This document shows positions 20,971 through 21,587 of a stretch of 21,587 bases of DNA, piece after piece. The position numbers were made by a program, and so were the translations under genes. This DNA is from a virus, in IMG/VR virus record IMGVR_UViG_3300021961_000730, positions 1 through 21,587 of that record; one strand, written 5' to 3'. The stretch's first letter is position 1; each line of letters begins with the position of its first letter. Under the pieces are notes generated by a model, which saw only the letters and a program-made list of their open reading frames with translations, was not told the origin of the DNA and made no database searches.

Positions 20971-21587
20971 TTATTTCAGTGTTGATGTTGCTCCGTTAAA
21001 AGTAAGTTCCGCTTTACCTTCCTGCCCGTGTCGGTTCTTGGCAATCTTCAAGTTACGTTTGGTCGGGTCGCTATGCTTGTAGATGAACATGACTGTATCT
21101 GCGTCCTGTTCAATACTTCCTGACTCTCTAAGGTCAGACAGTTTAGGTTCAGCAGTCTCGTCAGTATTGCGGTTCATCTGTGAGAGGGTGATGCCTTGTG
21201 TCTGTGTGTCTTTGAATAAGCACTTCAGGTCACGGGACATTTCAGCTACTTGTTGCTCTCTTGAGGCATGTCGATTCAGGCTCTTGATAAGTTGCAGGTA
21301 GTCGATGATACATAGGGTGTTGCCGTGTTTGGCAATGTCCCTGCGGTGTTGTGATGCAACCTTATCGACAGTGGTAGTGTGAGTGTGTGCGATAAATAAG
21401 GGTTTGTCGGCTAGCCATGCCCTAGCTTGCTCCATCTTCTGAAAGTCTTCTTCTGTCAGGAAGCCGTCCCTAGCTCGGTTCATGTCCACACCTGAGCGAT
21501 TCGCAACCATCTTGGCGATGAGTTGTTCGGGTGACATCTCAAGGGAGTGGATGCGTACTGGAATGCCTTGAGATAGGTTGTTGATTG
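20971..21587 (-). CDS. Replicative DNA helicase, DnaB-type, C-terminal part (5' end outside window)
   Basis: The frame is open to the window edge, so the first visible residues (INNLSQGIPVRIHSLEMSPE) belong to a longer RecA-fold helicase; the Walker A motif lies outside. Visible motifs are SLEMSPEQLIAKMV, the Walker B-like strand LCIIDYLQLI, the SQMNR block, KLSDLRESGSIEQDAD and the KNRHGQ arginine-finger segment. These are diagnostic of DnaB-family helicases such as phage replicative helicases. It unwinds DNA at the phage replication fork. It is the most upstream visible gene of the - strand operon, with 22 bases before the 76-aa gene. Confidence 0.9.
   Translation of the reverse strand, partial: INNLSQGIPVRIHSLEMSPEQLIAKMVANRSGVDMNRARDGFLTEEDFQKMEQARAWLADKPLFIAHTHTTTVDKVASQHRRDIAKHGNTLCIIDYLQLIKSLNRHASREQQVAEMSRDLKCLFKDTQTQGITLSQMNRNTDETAEPKLSDLRESGSIEQDADTVMFIYKHSDPTKRNLKIAKNRHGQEGKAELTFNGATSTLK

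Noticed and set aside
1-21587. tRNA genes, CRISPR array, integrase, insertion sequence, retroelement
   Set aside because: Looked for on both strands by eye; no cloverleaf, spaced repeats, transposase, recombinase or reverse-transcriptase motifs were found.

Overview
The window is a contiguous stretch of a tailed double-stranded DNA bacteriophage genome (Caudoviricetes). It most resembles a short-tailed (podovirus-like) phage of a Gram-negative, probably marine, host. The evidence is an SU10-like (DUF5309-type) major capsid protein, a nozzle-like tail protein, three consecutive internal-virion (ejection) protein genes, very tight gene packing, a DUF6321-type protein common in marine phages, and a TET-associated glycosyltransferase, a family known mainly from phages and viral metagenomes. 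G+C looks to be in the mid-40s % by eye. No tRNA, rRNA, CRISPR array, insertion sequence, integrase or attachment site was seen. Terminase, portal, a canonical endolysin, DNA polymerase and any TET dioxygenase are not in the window.

Layout. Positions 1-18718 are all on the + strand and form the late (virion and lysis) region: the tail end of a scaffold-like gene (1-333), major capsid protein (338-1312), two paralogous decoration-like proteins (1338-1868 and 1950-2486) separated by a strong intrinsic terminator, a head-tail adaptor-like protein carrying an inserted repeat module (2824-3729), a small virion protein behind a very strong ribosome binding site (3741-4220), and an adhesin made of two tandem LamG-like domains (4220-5701). 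Next comes a cluster of small membrane, lipoprotein and DUF1353 genes that probably serves lysis (5966-7839), a nozzle-like tail protein (7851-9812), several small virion proteins (9812-11541), a second intrinsic terminator, a small helical protein with a DDxxD-type motif (11652-12113), and three ejection proteins of 525, 385 and 1288 aa (12118-18718).

Positions 18715-21587 are on the - strand and converge on the late region with a 4-base overlap. In transcription order they are: the C-terminal part of a DnaB-type replicative helicase, a 76-aa conserved small protein, a TET-associated glycosyltransferase (TAGT), a fusion protein with a dATP/dGTP diphosphohydrolase-like domain, and two small proteins of 47 and 75 aa. 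Three consecutive junctions after the helicase are ATGA start/stop overlaps, so this is probably one translationally coupled cassette.

How it works together. The + strand supplies head, tail, adhesin, ejection and lysis proteins. The - strand cassette points to covalent modification of the phage's own DNA: TAGT proteins are linked to sugar transfer onto 5-hydroxymethylcytosine made in DNA by a TET-like dioxygenase, and the adjacent nucleotide diphosphohydrolase-like protein could tune dNTP pools. This cassette is the most interesting part of the window. Other notable points are two terminators that butt directly against start codons lacking a Shine-Dalgarno sequence, and at least five genes of 65 aa or less that are easy to miss.
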